Assembly (NCBI GenBank): GCA_018829865.1
Contig: JAHJTR010000212.1
Location: 1-5,126 of the forward strand
DNA length: 5,126 nucleotides
Direction: 5' to 3'
From: Patescibacteria group bacterium
GTDB lineage: Bacteria > Patescibacteriota > Gracilibacteria > UBA1369 > JAHJTR01
Below, in pieces: positions 4,607 through 5,126 of the stretch; positions within the stretch are counted from its first letter, which is position 1; every line of letters starts with the position of its first letter. Both the position numbers and the translations under genes were made by a program. The notes beneath the pieces were generated by a model. That model did not search any database and was not told the DNA's origin. It saw nothing but the letters and a program-made list of their open reading frames with translations.

Positions 4607-5126
4607 TCAACAAAGCAACGCCACCCGTCTATATTTTCTGTACTTGTAATCAACAGCCCGCATCACCTCAGAAACCCCATTATGAGCAAATTCATGATGC
4701 TGTTTGCAGAGAGGCTTAAGATTTTCATGACTATGGTGCTCCGAAAAACGATCAGGATGATGAATAACATTAGCGGGACGCGGGCAACCGGGATAACTAC
4801 ATCTCTCACCAACCTCTCGTTTCCTGTAAACAGAAATATACCGAGAAATTCTATTCAGCACTTTTTCCCCGGGGATTTTAGTCGTTTCTTTCGTCTGTAA
4901 TTTTGGCTGATGGAGCGCGATTGCATCGGACTTCTGCTGGAGCGCGATTGCATCGGGCTCCAATTCTTTAACAGTACCAGGATACAATCCTGCTCCAACT
5001 TTTTGATGCAATCTTGCTCCAACTTTAACATTTAGAACCGGAGTACAACTCCGCTCCAACTGTTTTTCCTCTCGCGACTGCGCCTCCGCATTTTTCTGAA
5101 CATACTTTTCCCCGGGGATTTTGGCA
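4607..5126 (-). CDS. HNH endonuclease, N-terminus outside window, repeat-built linker
   Basis: Metal-dependent nuclease domain of the HNH family. The frame is open from the window edge (first full codon at 5125) and gives 172 residues ending in TGA. I see no ATG start in the visible N-terminal part; the TTG at 5059 lies inside a repeat, so the true start is probably beyond the window. The C-terminal HNH domain (about 107-151) has CSYPGC (Cys109, Cys114), His122-His123, Asn135, Cys140 and His143-His144, with EFAHNG after it: a CxxxxC/CxxH metal site plus the catalytic His. Residues 23-72 are a low-complexity linker encoded by hairpin repeats (LERSCTP, VGARLHQ, VGAGLYP and twice DAIAL). KIPGEK occurs twice (2-7 and 83-88), encoded by the CCCCGGGG motif. 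Target and role are unknown; a mobile-element or restriction role is possible. Confidence 0.82.
   Translation of the reverse strand, partial: AKIPGEKYVQKNAEAQSREEKQLERSCTPVLNVKVGARLHQKVGAGLYPGTVKELEPDAIALQQKSDAIALHQPKLQTKETTKIPGEKVLNRISRYISVYRKREVGERCSYPGCPRPANVIHHPDRFSEHHSHENLKPLCKQHHEFAHNGVSEVMRAVDYKYRKYRRVALLC
4863..4879 (-). repeat. CCCCGGGG motif, copy between linker and HNH domain
   Basis: TTTTCCCCGGGGATTTT on the plus strand, identical over 17 nt to 5106-5122. In the HNH frame it encodes KIPGEK and marks the boundary between the repeat-built linker and the region leading to the nuclease domain. Confidence 0.75.
4911..4962 (+). repeat. Two hairpin elements in direct repeat inside the HNH gene
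   Basis: TGGAGCGCGATTGCATCGG occurs at 4911-4929 and 4938-4956, a 27-nt period. The second copy is a full hairpin: TGGAGC arm (4938-4943), one mismatch, CGAT, loop TGC, ATCG, one mismatch, GCTCCA arm (4957-4962). Orientation is opposite to the copies at 4978-5060. Because 27 is a multiple of three, both copies encode DAIAL in the HNH protein. Confidence 0.75.
4978..5060 (-). repeat. Three hairpin elements in tandem inside the HNH gene
   Basis: Three minus-strand copies begin with GTTGGAGC, at 5060, 5023 and 4999. The first (5039-5060) has stem CGGAGT, loop TGT, ACTCCG and is identical over 22 nt to the copy at 504-525. The second (5005-5023) is degraded to GAT, TGC, ATC. The third (4978-4999) has stem CAGGAT, loop TGT, ATCCTG. 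The start-to-start distances are 37 and 24 nt, so the first is translated in a different frame (LERSCTP) from the other two (VGARLHQ, VGAGLYP). Confidence 0.75.
5106..5122 (-). repeat. CCCCGGGG motif, copy at the window edge
   Basis: Same 17 nt as 4863-4879, in the same orientation and the same HNH frame (KIPGEK). Together the two copies bracket the hairpin-derived linker of the HNH protein. Confidence 0.75.

Noticed and set aside
4607..4609. TGA as glycine (code 25 of Gracilibacteria/Absconditabacteria)
   Set aside because: The HNH gene ends in TGA at a plausible C-terminus, and no other gene here contains in-frame TGA although many glycines are used. Standard code fits.
4682..4900. Plus-strand frame opposite the HNH domain
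   Set aside because: Antisense shadow; the minus strand has clear HNH metal-binding and catalytic residues.
4911..5060. CRISPR array
   Set aside because: Repeats are short, differ in stem sequence and orientation, have irregular spacing (24, 27, 37 nt) with no unique spacers, and lie inside an open reading frame.

Overview
The window is AT-rich, gene-dense bacterial DNA with eight protein genes, two of them cut by the window edges. The most likely source is an uncultivated anaerobe or microaerophile. A patescibacterial (Peregrinibacteria-like) genome would fit the S-layer-homology protein, the short A-rich leaders without Shine-Dalgarno sequences and the small hypothetical genes, but the sequence does not prove this. 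The standard bacterial code fits: no real gene needs TGA read as an amino acid.

Layout. Positions 1-486 (+) hold most of ahpC, a peroxiredoxin lacking its N-terminus. Positions 487-717 are non-coding: two small hairpin repeats, an 18-bp CCCCGGGG-centred palindrome, three tandem 10-nt repeats and a bidirectional terminator. Next come four minus-strand genes: a secreted SLH-domain protein (718-1866), a four-helix membrane protein (1987-2385), a FIST-domain sensor protein (2451-3557) and a 66-residue acidic protein (3568-3768) just upstream of FIST. Good sigma70-type promoters precede the SLH gene, the four-helix gene and the 66-residue/FIST pair. Diverging from the last pair are dfx, a desulfoferrodoxin-type superoxide reductase (3883-4260), and a small two-helix membrane protein (4295-4531). 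The right end (4607-5126, minus strand) is the C-terminal part of an HNH nuclease whose N-terminal linker is built from the same hairpin repeats and CCCCGGGG motif found downstream of ahpC.

Two themes emerge. One is oxidative defence: AhpC removes peroxides, Dfx reduces superoxide to peroxide, and a FIST protein (a fold that includes the NO-sensing haemoprotein NosP) lies divergent from dfx. The other is the main discovery candidate: a family of about 23-nt hairpins, outer arm GGAGC, loop TGY or TACA, with inner stems that differ in sequence yet still pair. It occurs between genes and also inside the HNH coding sequence, where it is translated in several frames and orientations. This resembles Rickettsia palindromic elements in style, not in sequence.
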